Made by a program: the position numbers and the translations under genes. Below are positions 5,041 through 5,844 of a stretch of 5,844 nucleotides of DNA, in pieces. Within the stretch, counting starts at the first letter, position 1. Each line of letters opens with the position of its first letter. The DNA is taken from contig JAICHC010000208.1 of the NCBI GenBank assembly GCA_025922795.1, forward strand, positions 1 to 5,844. Direction: 5' to 3'. The notes under the pieces are model-generated. The model made no database searches. It was not told the DNA's origin and was given only the letters and a program-made list of their open reading frames with translations. Origin of the DNA: Candidatus Binatia bacterium. GTDB taxonomy: Bacteria; Desulfobacterota_B; Binatia; UBA9968.

Positions 5041-5844
5041 ATGAGAAAAATTTTCCTGGGCATTTTTTGCTTTTTTATTCTGCCAAGCTTGGCTCAAGCA
5101 GCAGTGACCGGCGAAATCGTCGGACAAGGCGGACAGCGGTTTCCCATCGCCGTCTCCCCTTTGAAAAATTTGGGGGTGAATACCGGTGAGTCCGGGCGCT
5201 TGTCCACAGGCATCGCCGATGCCATGGTTCACGATCTCGAACTATCCGGCTGGTTCAAAGTTATCGATCGTTCGGCCTATATCGAGAGTGCACAGGGGAG
5301 CGGCATCACCCTGGGCAGCTTCGATTTCAAGGACTGGTCGACCATTGGAGCCGAGGGACTGGTCAAAGGCGGATTCTCTGTTCAAGGCGACGAAATTACC
5401 GTCGAGCTGAGGCTATTCGACGTCTATCAAAACAAAGAGCGAATCGGGAAGCGCTACACGGGCCGCGTGCGAGATTTTCGCCGCATTGCGCACAAATTTG
5501 TCGACGAGATCATCAATCAGTTCACCGGCATCCCTGGCGTCTTTAACACGCGCATCGCTTACGTCTCCACCAGCGGCGGACGCTTTAAAGAGATCTATGT
5601 TTCCCATCTCGACGGCAGCGAGAAATTTCAAGTCACCGATAATCACACGATCAATCTCTCGCCGGATTGGAGCCCTGACGGCCGCTCGATTCTTTACTCA
5701 TCATTTAAAGACCGCAATCAGACTCTATACCTGTTCGAGCTCTTCAGCGGCAAAGAGATTAGATTTACTCCGGGTGCCGGCGGCCGATACCTTAGCGGCA
5801 GAGTCTCTCCCGACGGCCAATCGATCGTCGCGACATTGGAGTCA
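5041..5844 (+). CDS. tolB: TolB, periplasmic beta-propeller protein (3' end beyond the window)
   Basis: TolB is a periplasmic partner of Pal and TolA that helps control how Pal grips peptidoglycan. The frame is open from the ATG at 5041 to the window edge: 268 residues, about 60 percent of a usual TolB of some 430. A signal peptide is clear: MRK, hydrophobic IFLGIFCFFILPSLA, and an AQA cleavage site after residue 20. The N-terminal domain (about 22-165) shows FPIAVSPLKN, GIADAMVHDLELSGWFKVID, VKGGFSVQGDEITVELRLFD and AHKFVDEIINQFTGIPG. The propeller begins at TRIAYVSTSGG (170-180) with repeats SPDWSPDGRSILYSS (207-221) and RVSPDGQSIVAT (254-265). It begins 5 bases after tolA, with only a G-rich stretch (5026-5030) as a ribosome site. 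Pal is expected next but is not visible. Confidence 0.95.
   Translation, partial: MRKIFLGIFCFFILPSLAQAAVTGEIVGQGGQRFPIAVSPLKNLGVNTGESGRLSTGIADAMVHDLELSGWFKVIDRSAYIESAQGSGITLGSFDFKDWSTIGAEGLVKGGFSVQGDEITVELRLFDVYQNKERIGKRYTGRVRDFRRIAHKFVDEIINQFTGIPGVFNTRIAYVSTSGGRFKEIYVSHLDGSEKFQVTDNHTINLSPDWSPDGRSILYSSFKDRNQTLYLFELFSGKEIRFTPGAGGRYLSGRVSPDGQSIVATLES

Noticed and set aside
1..5844. Search for a mobile element, CRISPR array, defence or biosynthetic system
   Set aside because: Nearly all the sequence is covered by intact housekeeping genes in conserved order; no transposase, integrase, regular spaced repeats or target-site duplications are seen, including at the 3' end of the tRNA.

Overview
The window is core chromosomal DNA of a Gram-negative bacterium. 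It holds two divergent housekeeping operons that meet at an intergenic control region around 2614-2710. The Tol envelope genes imply an outer membrane. The gene order pgk-tpiA-secG-tRNA-Leu, the moderately high GC content and the protein style would fit a deltaproteobacterium or related soil or sediment lineage. That placement is inference, because no marker here fixes the taxon.

Left half, minus strand: pgk, tpiA and secG are read leftward and are joined by two 4-base ATGA stop/start overlaps. A tRNA-Leu(GAG) follows 11 bases after secG. Pgk and TpiA are consecutive parts of lower glycolysis; SecG is a subunit of the SecYEG protein channel. In E. coli the same isoacceptor gene (leuU) also lies directly downstream of secG, so this junction looks anciently conserved. 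Beyond the tRNA is a leader of about 180 bases. At the extreme left edge a ribosome binding site and ATG probably open another leftward gene.

Right half, plus strand: tolQ, tolR, tolA and tolB (cut by the window edge) form a Tol-Pal operon. TolQ, TolR and TolA are the inner-membrane, proton-driven part. TolB is periplasmic, and its usual partner Pal presumably lies off the right edge. tolR-tolA and tolA-tolB are separated by only 5 or 6 bases. tolQ and tolR are separated by an unusual 171-base spacer with a consensus -10 box and several potential RNA stems.

Nothing here looks like a mobile element, CRISPR array, defence system or new gene cluster. The points most worth following are in non-coding DNA: two side-by-side perfect 17-base inverted repeats in the divergent promoter region, and the structured tolQ-tolR spacer.
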